DNA from: JAWLCQ01 sp041687095
GTDB lineage: Bacteria > Planctomycetota > Phycisphaerae > SM23-33
Reading direction: 5' to 3'
DNA: 16,821 nucleotides
Assembly: GCA_041687095.1 (NCBI GenBank)
Contig: JAWLCQ010000098.1
Location: 1 to 16,821, forward strand
Shown here: positions 1 to 6,514 of the stretch, one piece after another
How the letters are laid out: every line of letters starts with the position of its first letter
How positions within the stretch are numbered: the first letter of the stretch is position 1
Translations under genes and position numbers: made by a program
Notes under the pieces: model-generated
Seen by the model: only the letters and a program-made list of their open reading frames with translations
Database searches by the model: none
Told to the model about the DNA's origin: nothing

Positions 1-74
1 CGCCCGAACCGGGCACCCTGGCGCTGCTGGGCCTGGGCGGCCTGGCCGTCCTCGCCCGCCGCCGCCGCCGCTAA
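1..74 (+). CDS. C-terminus of a PEP-CTERM sorted protein (5' end outside window)
   Basis: The reading frame from position 3 gives Pro-Glu-Pro, a hydrophobic stretch rich in Leu, Gly and Ala, then five Arg residues and a TAA stop at 72-74. This is the three-part PEP-CTERM sorting signal: PEP motif, transmembrane helix and basic tail. Such tails direct an exported protein to the envelope, where an exosortase is thought to process it. Only 23 residues are visible, so the function of the protein cannot be given. A strong hairpin follows at 124-155. A second protein with the same kind of tail is encoded at 6515-7789. Confidence 0.8.
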   Translation, partial: PEPGTLALLGLGGLAVLARRRRR

Positions 75-123
75 CCCGGCCCGCCGCGGACGCGAAGAAT
101 CTCAGAGATCGATACGGAAAGCA

Positions 124-155
124 GACGGGCGGGTCCCACCGCGGACCCGCCCGTC
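124..155 (+). terminator. Strong hairpin after the PEP-CTERM gene, probable terminator
   Basis: A perfect 13-bp GC-rich inverted repeat (124-136 and 143-155) encloses a 6-nt loop. It starts about 50 nt after the stop codon. There is no immediate T-run; the nearest is TTTT around 170-173. It may stop transcription from the left gene before the rpsT promoter, but it is not a textbook intrinsic terminator. Confidence 0.5.
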
Positions 156-194
156 GTGCATTGAAGCGGTTTTGGCAAATCCCGGCAAAAGGGA

Positions 195-222
195 TTGCAG
201 GCTGGGAAGCGTTGGGTATAAT
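195..222 (+). promoter_or_regulatory. Sigma-70-type promoter for rpsT
   Basis: A perfect -10 hexamer TATAAT is at 217-222, with a weak -35 TTGCAG at 195-200 and a 16-nt spacer. It lies about 60 nt upstream of the rpsT start, in an intergenic region, and faces the right way. Confidence 0.6.
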
Positions 223-283
223 ACGAGGCTCTTCGGGCCGCCCGACCTCGGGGTCCCGCAGTGAGCTTCCAGGAGATTGAACC

Positions 284-550
284 GTGGCCAATACGGAATC
301 CGCAAAGAAACGAATTCGGCAGAACGTCAAGGAGCGGGCCCGCAACCGCTGGCGCAAGTCCCAGGTCAAGGAGGCGATCCGCGCCTTCGACGAGGCCCTG
401 GACGGCGGGGATACGGCCAAGGCCGCCGAGCAGCTCAAGCTGGTGTACAAGCAGCTTGACCGCGTGGCCGCGAAGGGCCCGATCCACCGCAACACCGCGT
501 CGCGCAAGAAGGCCCGCCTCGCCCGCCGCCTCGCCCGCGCCGGGCAGTAG
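284..550 (+). CDS. rpsT: 30S ribosomal protein S20
   Basis: The 88-residue, very basic protein has the S20 pattern: an N-terminal ANTESAKKRIRQNVKERARN segment, a central helix with a DEAL motif, and a C-terminal stretch GPIHRNTASRKKARLARRL. S20 binds 16S rRNA in the body of the small subunit and is a primary assembly protein. Its usual length is 85-90 residues, so the gene looks complete. The start is GTG at 284, chosen because an AGGAGA ribosome-binding site lies at 271-276 with a 7-nt spacer and because the protein then begins with the usual (M)AN. A consensus -10 box precedes the gene. S20 genes are usually monocistronic, and here a GC-rich hairpin follows the stop. Confidence 0.97.
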   Translation: MANTESAKKRIRQNVKERARNRWRKSQVKEAIRAFDEALDGGDTAKAAEQLKLVYKQLDRVAAKGPIHRNTASRKKARLARRLARAGQ

Positions 551-562
551 CCCTCGTGGTCG

Positions 563-585
563 GCCCCCGCCCCGTCGGGGGGGGC
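563..585 (+). terminator. GC-rich hairpin after rpsT
   Basis: A run of C (564-568 and 570-573, with one bulged G) can pair with eight G at 577-584. It begins 12 nt after the rpsT stop and ends 11 nt before the next start codon. There is no T-run. It could end the rpsT transcript or mask the translation start of the next gene. Confidence 0.3.
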
Positions 586-596
586 TGCATGCACTT

Positions 597-1247
597 ATGT
601 GCCCGGGCGACCCATCCGAACTGGACCGGCCCTTTGCCTCTCGGGCCGGGGAGAAACTCTCCGCCGCCCTTGATATCTTCGGCGTCCACCCGGCAGGGTG
701 GGTTTGCGCCGATTTCGGGGCCAACGTCGGCGGGTTCACCGACTGCCTCCTCCGCCGCGGGGCGGAGAGGGTGTATGCGGTCGATACCGGCTATGGCGAA
801 CTGGCGTGGGTGCTGCGGAAGCATCCCCGCGTCACCGTTCTGGAGCGAACGAACGCCCTGCACTGCGACCCCCCGGAGCCCGTGGACCTGGTCGTCATCG
901 ACGTCGCCTGGACGCCCCAGGTGCGGATCGTCCCGGCCGCCCTGCGGTGGCTGCGCCCGGACGGACGGGGGCAGATCGTCTCGCTGCTCAAACCGCACTA
1001 CGAACTCGCCAAGCTCTCCGGCCGCAAGCCCCACGCCCCGCTCACCGAGGCGGAGTCGCACGCCGTGTGCCGGACGGTCTGCGAGCGGCTGTACGACGTC
1101 GGGGCCCTGGTGCGTGCCGTGAGCCCGTGCGTGATCACGGGCAAGGGCGGCAATCGCGAGTACCTGCTGTGGATCGTTCCGCGGGAGCGCGAGAGGAATG
1201 CGGCAAACCCCGCGAGCGAGGTTGACCCTTCGGAGCGGTGTGCATAG
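597..1247 (+). CDS. TlyA-like FtsJ-family rRNA methyltransferase lacking the S4 domain
   Basis: The 216-residue protein matches the methyltransferase half of TlyA, the rRNA 2'-O-ribose methyltransferase of the FtsJ/RrmJ type. Landmarks are FASRAGEKL near residue 13, the SAM-binding motif DFGANVGGFTDCLL (39-52), VYAVDTGYGELAW (59-71), VLERTN (81-86), the DLVVIDVAW strand (97-105) and LLKPHYEL, which corresponds to the catalytic-lysine segment. TlyA proteins normally carry an N-terminal S4 RNA-binding domain of about 60 residues, and none fits upstream here. ATG 597 is the only Met in this frame before the conserved region, but no good Shine-Dalgarno precedes it, so the start is uncertain. The likely substrate is rRNA, by analogy only. 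The promoter of the next gene lies in its 3' end. Confidence 0.8.
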   Translation: MCPGDPSELDRPFASRAGEKLSAALDIFGVHPAGWVCADFGANVGGFTDCLLRRGAERVYAVDTGYGELAWVLRKHPRVTVLERTNALHCDPPEPVDLVVIDVAWTPQVRIVPAALRWLRPDGRGQIVSLLKPHYELAKLSGRKPHAPLTEAESHAVCRTVCERLYDVGALVRAVSPCVITGKGGNREYLLWIVPRERERNAANPASEVDPSERCA

Positions 1248-1250
1248 AAT
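1222..1250 (+). promoter_or_regulatory. Sigma-70-type promoter for the inositol-lipid genes
   Basis: TTGACC (1222-1227) and TAGAAT (1245-1250) each match the -35 and -10 consensus at five of six positions, with an ideal 17-nt spacer. The site overlaps the last codons of the methyltransferase gene and lies about 85 nt before the inositol-1-phosphate synthase start. The two lipid genes can therefore be transcribed separately from the upstream genes. Confidence 0.65.
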
Positions 1251-1333
1251 CTGGACAGTTTGTGCGCGGTCTGCGCCTTGGACACGGTCCGGAGGCATCC
1301 CCCCCGGGCGAAGCAAAGGATGGGGCTTCACAG

Positions 1334-2485
1334 ATGAAAGAGATTCGCGTCGCGATCGTCGGGGTGGGGAACTGCTGTTCGTCGCTGGTGCAGGGGATCC
1401 ACTACTACCGCGAGGTGTTCGCGACCGGGCAGGAGGTGGTGGGCCTGGCGCATCCCGTTCTGGGCGGCTATGCCCCGGAGGACATCCGGATCGTGGCGGC
1501 GATCGACATCGATGCGCGGAAGGTGGGCCGCCCGCTGCACGAGGCGCTCTTCGCCCCGCCGAACTGCACGAAGGTGTTCTACGACAACTTCCGGTACGAC
1601 GACCTGACGGTGTCGATGGGCTGCGTGCTGGACGGGGTGTCGGAGCACATGAAGGACTACGCTGAGAACCGCCGGTTCCTGGTGGCGGATCGGCCGTCGG
1701 CGACGCGGGAGGAGATCGTCTCGCTCCTGCGGCGGACGGGGGCGGAGATCCTGGTGAGCTTCCTGCCCGTGGGCTCGCAGCAGGCGACGGAGCTGTACGC
1801 CGAGTGCTGCCTGGAGACGGGCGTGTCGCTGGTGAACTGCATCCCGGTGTTCATCGTGTCCGACCCGCGCTGGGCGCAGCGGTTCCGCAAGGCGGGCATC
1901 CCGTGCATCGGGGACGACATCAAGGCGCAGGTGGGCGCGACGATCACGCACCGCGTGCTGGCGCGGATGATGCACGACCGCGGGGCGACGATCGACGCGA
2001 CGTACCAGCTCAACACGGGCGGGAACACGGACTTCCTGAACATGCTCAACCACACCCGCCTGGGGTCCAAGCGGACGAGCAAGACCGAGGCGGTGCAGTC
2101 GCAGCTCGACGTGCCGCTCCCGCCCGACCAGGTGCACATCGGTCCGGCGGACTACGTGCCGTGGCAGAAGGACAACAAGGTGTGCTTCCTGCGGCTGGAG
2201 GCGCGGGGGTTCGGGGGCGTCCCGCTGAACCTGGAGCTTCGCCTGAGCGTGGAGGACTCCCCGAACAGCGCGGGCGAGAGCATCGACGCCATCCGCTGCT
2301 GCAAGCTGGCCCGCGACCGCGGGCTCGCCGGGCCCCTGGAGGCCGTCAGCGCCTTCACCATGAAGCACCCGCCCGTGCAGTTCACCGACGCCGCCGCCCT
2401 GCAGATGCTCGAGGAGTTCATCGCGGGGGAGGACCTGGGCACGTTCGCCCCGGCGGAGAAGGCGGCCCCGGCGTCGGCGGAGTAG
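1334..2485 (+). CDS. ino1: myo-Inositol-1-phosphate synthase
   Basis: The enzyme converts glucose 6-phosphate to 1D-myo-inositol 3-phosphate (L-inositol 1-phosphate) with NAD+ as an internal cofactor. The 383-residue protein starts with a Rossmann motif GVGNCCSSL (10-18). It also has the family segments SFLPVGSQQAT, CIPVFIVSD, GDDIKAQVGATITHR (carrying a catalytic-site lysine), NTGGNTDFLNM, SKTEAV and VPWQKDNKVCFLRLEARGF. Its length fits the shorter bacterial and archaeal form. ATG 1334 is chosen because the Rossmann strand begins directly after it; AAAGGA at 1315-1320 may serve as the ribosome-binding site with a rather long 13-nt spacer. The next gene, 10 nt downstream, encodes a CDP-alcohol phosphatidyltransferase, so the product probably feeds lipid synthesis. 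Confidence 0.95.
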   Translation: MKEIRVAIVGVGNCCSSLVQGIHYYREVFATGQEVVGLAHPVLGGYAPEDIRIVAAIDIDARKVGRPLHEALFAPPNCTKVFYDNFRYDDLTVSMGCVLDGVSEHMKDYAENRRFLVADRPSATREEIVSLLRRTGAEILVSFLPVGSQQATELYAECCLETGVSLVNCIPVFIVSDPRWAQRFRKAGIPCIGDDIKAQVGATITHRVLARMMHDRGATIDATYQLNTGGNTDFLNMLNHTRLGSKRTSKTEAVQSQLDVPLPPDQVHIGPADYVPWQKDNKVCFLRLEARGFGGVPLNLELRLSVEDSPNSAGESIDAIRCCKLARDRGLAGPLEAVSAFTMKHPPVQFTDAAALQMLEEFIAGEDLGTFAPAEKAAPASAE

Positions 2486-2495
2486 CGGCGCGCCC

Positions 2496-3296
2496 ATGCT
2501 GGGACGCGCCATCGGACACGGGTTCGCCACCGCGCGGGACGTCGTCGCCCGCGGGCTGCTTCGCGCCCACGTCACCCCCAACGTCCTGACGCTGCTGGGG
2601 ACGGCGTTCACGCTGGGGGTGGGGGTGTGCCTGGCGGTGGGGGCGGGGGCGCACTTCGCCTGGTCGCTGGACCCCCACAGCGCCCGCAACGCCTACCCGC
2701 TGCTGGCGTTTGGGCTGCTGATCCTCTCCTGCGCCTGCGACATGCTCGACGGGGCCGTCGCGCGTCTGGGCAACCTCCAGTCCCGCTTCGGGGCGTTCCT
2801 CGACAGCACGATGGACCGCTTCAGCGACTTCGCGGTCTTCGGGGGCATCGCGATGTACTACGCCCGGCAGGACCCGGCCAACCTCACGTTCGTCCTGCTG
2901 GGCATGCTGGGGTTCTTCAACGCGTTCATGATCTCCTACTCCCGCGCCCGCGCCGAGGACCTCATCCCCGCCTGCCGCGTGGGCTACTGGCAGCGGGGCG
3001 AGCGCCTCGCGGCCGTGCTCATCGCCACCGCCGCCGCCAACGTCCCCGCCCTCGTCGTGCAGCAGGCGCTGCTGCCGCTGCTGACGGTCGTGCGGCGGAT
3101 CGGGTACACCTGGAACGTCCTCGAGGGCCGCCAACCCCTCACCGACCCCCGCCAGGGCAACTGGTGGCTGCGGGTGCGCCTGTGGCGCTACCCGCGGATG
3201 ACGCCCGCGTACGACTTCGTCACCGCGCTGAACATCGCCTGGCTCCTCTTCGTCCCGGTCCCCGAGACGGACCTGCTGCGGGCGTGGCCGTGGTAG
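2496..3296 (+). CDS. CDP-alcohol phosphatidyltransferase, probable phosphatidylinositol-phosphate synthase
   Basis: This 266-residue membrane enzyme carries the complete family motif D-x2-DG-x2-AR-x8-G-x3-D-x3-D: D82, D85, G86, A89, R90, G99, D103 and D107. The acidic residues bind the metal and CDP-diacylglycerol. Hydrophobic segments near 32-50, 68-82, 130-148 and 168-190 fit a polytopic membrane protein. The family includes phosphatidylglycerol-phosphate, phosphatidylserine, phosphatidylinositol and phosphatidylinositol-phosphate synthases, and sequence alone does not settle the acceptor. The placement 10 nt after inositol-1-phosphate synthase points to inositol phosphate as the acceptor, as with the actinobacterial phosphatidylinositol-phosphate synthases. 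No strong Shine-Dalgarno precedes the start, so translation may be coupled to the gene before it. No phosphatase for the phosphatidylinositol phosphate is seen nearby. Confidence 0.88.
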   Translation: MLGRAIGHGFATARDVVARGLLRAHVTPNVLTLLGTAFTLGVGVCLAVGAGAHFAWSLDPHSARNAYPLLAFGLLILSCACDMLDGAVARLGNLQSRFGAFLDSTMDRFSDFAVFGGIAMYYARQDPANLTFVLLGMLGFFNAFMISYSRARAEDLIPACRVGYWQRGERLAAVLIATAAANVPALVVQQALLPLLTVVRRIGYTWNVLEGRQPLTDPRQGNWWLRVRLWRYPRMTPAYDFVTALNIAWLLFVPVPETDLLRAWPW

Positions 3297-3310
3297 CGGC
3301 GCCCGCTACC
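3292..3310. terminator. Palindrome spanning two convergent stop codons
   Basis: GGTAGCGG (3292-3299), a 3-nt loop and CCGCTACC (3303-3310) form a perfect 8-bp stem. The plus-strand TAG (3294-3296) and the minus-strand TAG (3306-3308) both lie inside it. It can fold on both transcripts and may act as a compact bidirectional terminator, although neither side has a T-run. Confidence 0.4.
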
Positions 3311-4127
3311 GGCGGAGTAGTCGGCCCAGGGCCCAGGCGGCGGCGACGAGGAGGGACGAGAGGATGACGATGGCCGCCCCGGTGGGGATGCCCAGGAGCA
3401 GCGACGCGAGGAAGCCCCCCAGCCCGCTGAGGGCGCCCAGCAGGGCGGAGAGCGCCAGGGCCTTTCCGCATCCGCGGACGAGTTGGAAGGCGGCGGCGGC
3501 GGGGTTGACCATCAGGGCGTAGATCATCAGCCCCCCGACGATCTGGAAGTTGACGGTGAGGACGGCGGCGGCGAGGAGGAGGAAGGCGGTCCAGACGGCG
3601 GAGACGTGGACGCCCGCGGCGGCGGCGTGGTGGCGGGAGAAGAGGATCGCCCGCATTTCCTTGAACAGCAGCACGGTGAACAGGATCTGGGCGGCGGCGA
3701 CGGGGAGCATGAGGGCGAGGTCGGCCCACGAGCACAGCGTCAGCGAGCCCCACAGCAGCCCCAAGGCGTTCGCATCGCTGACCCCGAACCGCCCCGCGAG
3801 CCCGATCCCCAGGAACGCCAGGCCCATCGTGAACGAGAACAGCACGCCCATGAGGACGTTGGCGTCGGTGGACAGGCGGTCGGGGTCCAGCGTCCCCAGC
3901 AGCATCGCCGCCGCCACCGCCCCCAGCAGCGCCGGGCCCAGCAGCGCCGGGCCCGTCAGGCCCGCCAGCGCCCCGAACACCCCGCCCGCCAGGGCGGCGT
4001 GCGAGACGCAGATGCCCAGGAACGGAACGCGCATCCCCACAACGTACGTGCCCAGTGCCCCGGTGGAGCCCCCGGCGACGACGCCGGCGAGCAGGACCGG
4101 GGCCCACAGCGCCCACTCGATCGTCAT
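3306..4127 (-). CDS. Metal ABC transporter permease (ABC-3 / ZnuB-MntB family)
   Basis: The 273-residue protein is strongly hydrophobic, with about eight predicted membrane segments, and has the ABC-3 layout: GVVAGGSTGALGTYVVGMRVPFLGICVSHAALAG in the N-terminal third, TDANVLMGVLFSFTMGLAFLGIGL in the middle, and NFQIVGGLMIYALMVNPAAAAFQL followed by GGFLASLLLGIPTGAAIVI at the end. Family members form the channel of high-affinity zinc, manganese or iron(II) importers. The start ATG 4127 overlaps the TGA stop of the ATPase gene in an ATGA junction, so the two are translationally coupled. It is the last gene of the importer run. The metal cannot be told from the sequence. Confidence 0.92.
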   Translation of the reverse strand: MTIEWALWAPVLLAGVVAGGSTGALGTYVVGMRVPFLGICVSHAALAGGVFGALAGLTGPALLGPALLGAVAAAMLLGTLDPDRLSTDANVLMGVLFSFTMGLAFLGIGLAGRFGVSDANALGLLWGSLTLCSWADLALMLPVAAAQILFTVLLFKEMRAILFSRHHAAAAGVHVSAVWTAFLLLAAAVLTVNFQIVGGLMIYALMVNPAAAAFQLVRGCGKALALSALLGALSGLGGFLASLLLGIPTGAAIVILSSLLVAAAWALGRLLRR

Positions 4128-4939
4128 GCCGTCACCTCCTGCTCGCGCACCGGGACGACGCTCAAACGCCCGCCCCCGCGGACGACGCGGAGGTTCGCCC
4201 CGTACATCGCCCGCATCCGCTCGGGCGTGAGCACCTCTTCGGGGGCGCCGCGGGCGATGACGTGCCCGCTCTCCAGCAGCACGGCGCGGCGGCAGGCGGC
4301 AGGGAGGACCTCAGGCTCGTGGCAGACCAGGAGGGTCGTCACGTGCATCTGCGCATGGACGCGCTCGATGGCCTGCACAACCTCCTCCCGCCACCGCAGG
4401 TCGAGGTTCGCCGTCGGCTCGTCGAGGACCAGCAGTTCCGGGCGCTGGGCCATCGCCTTGGCCAGCAGGGCCTTCCGCTGCTCGCCGCCGCTGCAGCTCC
4501 CGTAGCGGGCGCGGGCGAGGGCGGCAAGCCCCAAGCGGTCCAACCACTCGTCCACGATCGCCCAGTCCTCGCGCGACAGGGGGCGCAGCAGCCCACGGCG
4601 GCCCGTGCGGCCGATGGCAACGACCTCGCGGACCGTCAGGGGCATCTCGCCGGAGGGCGGGAGGGACTGGGGCATGTACCCGATCCGCCGCCGCAGCCGC
4701 CCCAGGCCCCTCCAGCCCAGCTCGCGCACGGCGGCCCCCAGCACGTGTACCTCGCCCTCACGCACGGACACGAACCCCAGCAGCGACCGCAGCAGCGTGC
4801 TCTTGCCGCTGCCGTTGGGCCCGAGGACCGCGAGCACTTCTCCCGGGTGGACGTCGAGGTCCGGCAGGTCCAGGAGGACCCGCCCGCCCGCGCGAACGCG
4901 CAGGTCGCGGACGCGAACGCACTCCGCCCCGCCCGTCAT
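4124..4939 (-). CDS. Metal ABC transporter ATP-binding protein (ZnuC/MntA-like)
   Basis: This 271-residue ATPase has Walker A GPNGSGKST (40-48), Q-loop Q91, an ABC signature SCSGGEQ (148-154, with Cys in place of the usual Leu), Walker B LLVLDEPTANLD (169-180) and H-loop His207. The layout fits the ATPases of zinc/manganese importers. ATG 4939 is chosen because it forms an ATGA overlap with the stop of the lipoprotein gene and gives a normal family length. A reading frame continues far upstream, but only as a shadow of other genes. It would power import through the permease encoded directly downstream. Confidence 0.94.
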   Translation of the reverse strand: MTGGAECVRVRDLRVRAGGRVLLDLPDLDVHPGEVLAVLGPNGSGKSTLLRSLLGFVSVREGEVHVLGAAVRELGWRGLGRLRRRIGYMPQSLPPSGEMPLTVREVVAIGRTGRRGLLRPLSREDWAIVDEWLDRLGLAALARARYGSCSGGEQRKALLAKAMAQRPELLVLDEPTANLDLRWREEVVQAIERVHAQMHVTTLLVCHEPEVLPAACRRAVLLESGHVIARGAPEEVLTPERMRAMYGANLRVVRGGGRLSVVPVREQEVTA

Positions 4940-5775
4940 CGCCCGCCCCCGAGGCGTTCGACGTTGCCCTCGACGAGGCGGTCGAATGCGAATTCGTCGT
5001 CGGTGGCAGGGAGGTTGTCGAACAGGACCGCCCGGCCCCCCAGCACCTGGGCGAGGCGGCGGGGGACGGTGTTGCCCTGGGGCACGTTTCCGATGACCAG
5101 TTGGACGTTCTCCTGTCGGCCCGCGCGGACGAGCCCGTCCAACGCCGCCGGGTCGTCCTCGCGGCCGAACGTGCCCACGACCCGCAGGCCCAGGAACGAG
5201 CAGAACGCCTCCTGGTGGGTGCTGGCCAGGACGGGTTGCCCCGCCAGGCCGGCGGCGCGGACGGCGGCGTGGCAGCGTTGGGACAGGTCGAGCAGTCGGG
5301 CCTCGATGGCCGCGAGGCGCTCGCCCTGCCGCTGGGGGGTCAGGAGCCCAACGTCGGTGAGGGCCGTGGCGACGTGGCGGGCGGCGGAGAGGTAGCTGGC
5401 GGGAACGCACAGGCCTGCGGGAACGGTCACGGGCACGGCGCGAGGGGGGTGTTCCCCGAGGCCCTGGAGCTTCGCGTCGAAGTGCTGCTGGAAGTCGAAG
5501 CGGAGGAAGACCCGACAGCGCCGAAGGGCGGCGACCTGTTGCGGGGTGATGTCGAAGTGCCCGGGGCACTGCTGCGGAGAGGACAGGACGAGGATCCTCG
5601 CGTCGCTGCCCAGCAGGTCGCGGGCGATGGCGGCGAGGTAGGGATTGGAGACGGCGATCTCCGGGGCGGGGGCGTCGTCCGCGTGTCCGCAACCCCCCGC
5701 CGCCAGGGCGACGGGCAAAAGGGCAAGGAACGCCCACCGCGGGCGCTGTTCAGTCGCTGATGAGCATGGTTCCAT
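4936..5775 (-). CDS. Metal-binding lipoprotein of the ABC importer (ZnuA/MntC-like SBP)
   Basis: The 279-residue protein begins with a hydrophobic signal segment (15-26) ending in ALAAGGC, so Cys29 is a likely lipidation site, although Gly-Gly before the Cys is a loose lipobox. The rest resembles the cluster A-I metal-binding proteins. Candidate ligands are His73 in CPGHFDITPQQ, His98 in FQQHFD, His187 in ASTHQEAF and an acidic residue among D259-D260 near the C-terminus. The His-rich loop of many zinc proteins is missing, so zinc, manganese and iron all remain possible. ATG 5775 overlaps the pseudopilin gene by 26 nt, and the 3' end overlaps the ATPase gene by 4 nt. Confidence 0.88.
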   Translation of the reverse strand: MEPCSSATEQRPRWAFLALLPVALAAGGCGHADDAPAPEIAVSNPYLAAIARDLLGSDARILVLSSPQQCPGHFDITPQQVAALRRCRVFLRFDFQQHFDAKLQGLGEHPPRAVPVTVPAGLCVPASYLSAARHVATALTDVGLLTPQRQGERLAAIEARLLDLSQRCHAAVRAAGLAGQPVLASTHQEAFCSFLGLRVVGTFGREDDPAALDGLVRAGRQENVQLVIGNVPQGNTVPRRLAQVLGGRAVLFDNLPATDDEFAFDRLVEGNVERLGGGR

Positions 5776-6502
5776 TCTGCTGCTCCGCGTGGGTGATCAC
5801 GCCGGTATCGCCTGCGCTGCGGCACCAGAAGCGCTGGGGCAGGGGCCGCCGGCCGGGGATCTGACGCATCTTGTCGCTGTTGGGGTCGGGCCCGTCGGTC
5901 CAGACGGCGTAGCGGACGGGCGAGGTGTCGCGGTCGCGGACGTAGCGGCCGAGGTCGTTGCGGCAGTCGGGAAACGCCGCGGGCACCCAGAGGGTGCTGG
6001 CGTTCTCGACCAGGACGGTCTCGTTGAGGATCGCCGGGCCCGGGGCGCGGTAGAGGTAGGCGGCCCCCGTGAAGGGGTCCCGCGTTTCGACTATGTCCAC
6101 CCCTCCCTTCTGCGTCCGGGGCAGGAGGCCCAGGCGGGCCAACTCGACCGGCAATTCGTAGGCGGTCCGGGTGCTGCACGACAGCCGCACCGGGGGGAGG
6201 CGGCCGTCGCTGCTCTCGCGGTATACGTGCAGCGCGGTGGTGATGCTCCGCAGGTCGCAGTGGCCCCGCGCGATCCGCGCGATGCTCCGGGCCTGCTGCA
6301 CCGATGGGACGAGGAGGCTGGCCAGGAGCACGATGATCGTCAGCACGATCAGCAGTTCCACCAGGGTCAGCCCGTCGGCGCCGGGCGCGGGGGCGGGGGC
6401 GCGAAGAGGCCGCCCCGCCGCCCCCGCCCCGGCGGATGCGAACCGCCGGCCGGAGGCCGTCGGGGCCGGGGCGCACGTCGAGAATGAACCGCTTGCCTCC
6501 AT
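5750..6502 (-). CDS. Type II pseudopilin-like protein with a long leader
   Basis: The 250-residue protein carries the prepilin cleavage and methylation motif G44|LTLVELLIVLTIIVLLASLLVP, with the conserved Glu five residues after the cleavage point (E49), then a helix QQARSIARIARGHCDLRSITTALHVYR. A later DPFTGAAYLYR segment recalls the calcium-site region of GspG-type pseudopilins. These proteins are processed by a prepilin peptidase and assemble at the inner membrane, or remain there. The leader of 44 residues is unusually long and Ala/Pro/Gly-rich; no closer ATG exists in frame. The gene starts 12 nt after the PEP-CTERM gene and overlaps the lipoprotein gene, so all appear to share a transcript. 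It need not be part of a full secretion system, since planctomycetes carry many isolated proteins of this kind. Confidence 0.82.
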   Translation of the reverse strand: MEASGSFSTCAPAPTASGRRFASAGAGAAGRPLRAPAPAPGADGLTLVELLIVLTIIVLLASLLVPSVQQARSIARIARGHCDLRSITTALHVYRESSDGRLPPVRLSCSTRTAYELPVELARLGLLPRTQKGGVDIVETRDPFTGAAYLYRAPGPAILNETVLVENASTLWVPAAFPDCRNDLGRYVRDRDTSPVRYAVWTDGPDPNSDKMRQIPGRRPLPQRFWCRSAGDTGVITHAEQQNGTMLISD

Positions 6503-6514
6503 GCGTATCGCGCC

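Noticed and set aside
1328..2689. Long minus-strand open frame opposite the inositol-1-phosphate synthase gene
   Set aside because: It is antisense to a well-supported gene, rich in Arg, His and Pro, and shows no family motif. Such frames are expected opposite GC-rich genes.
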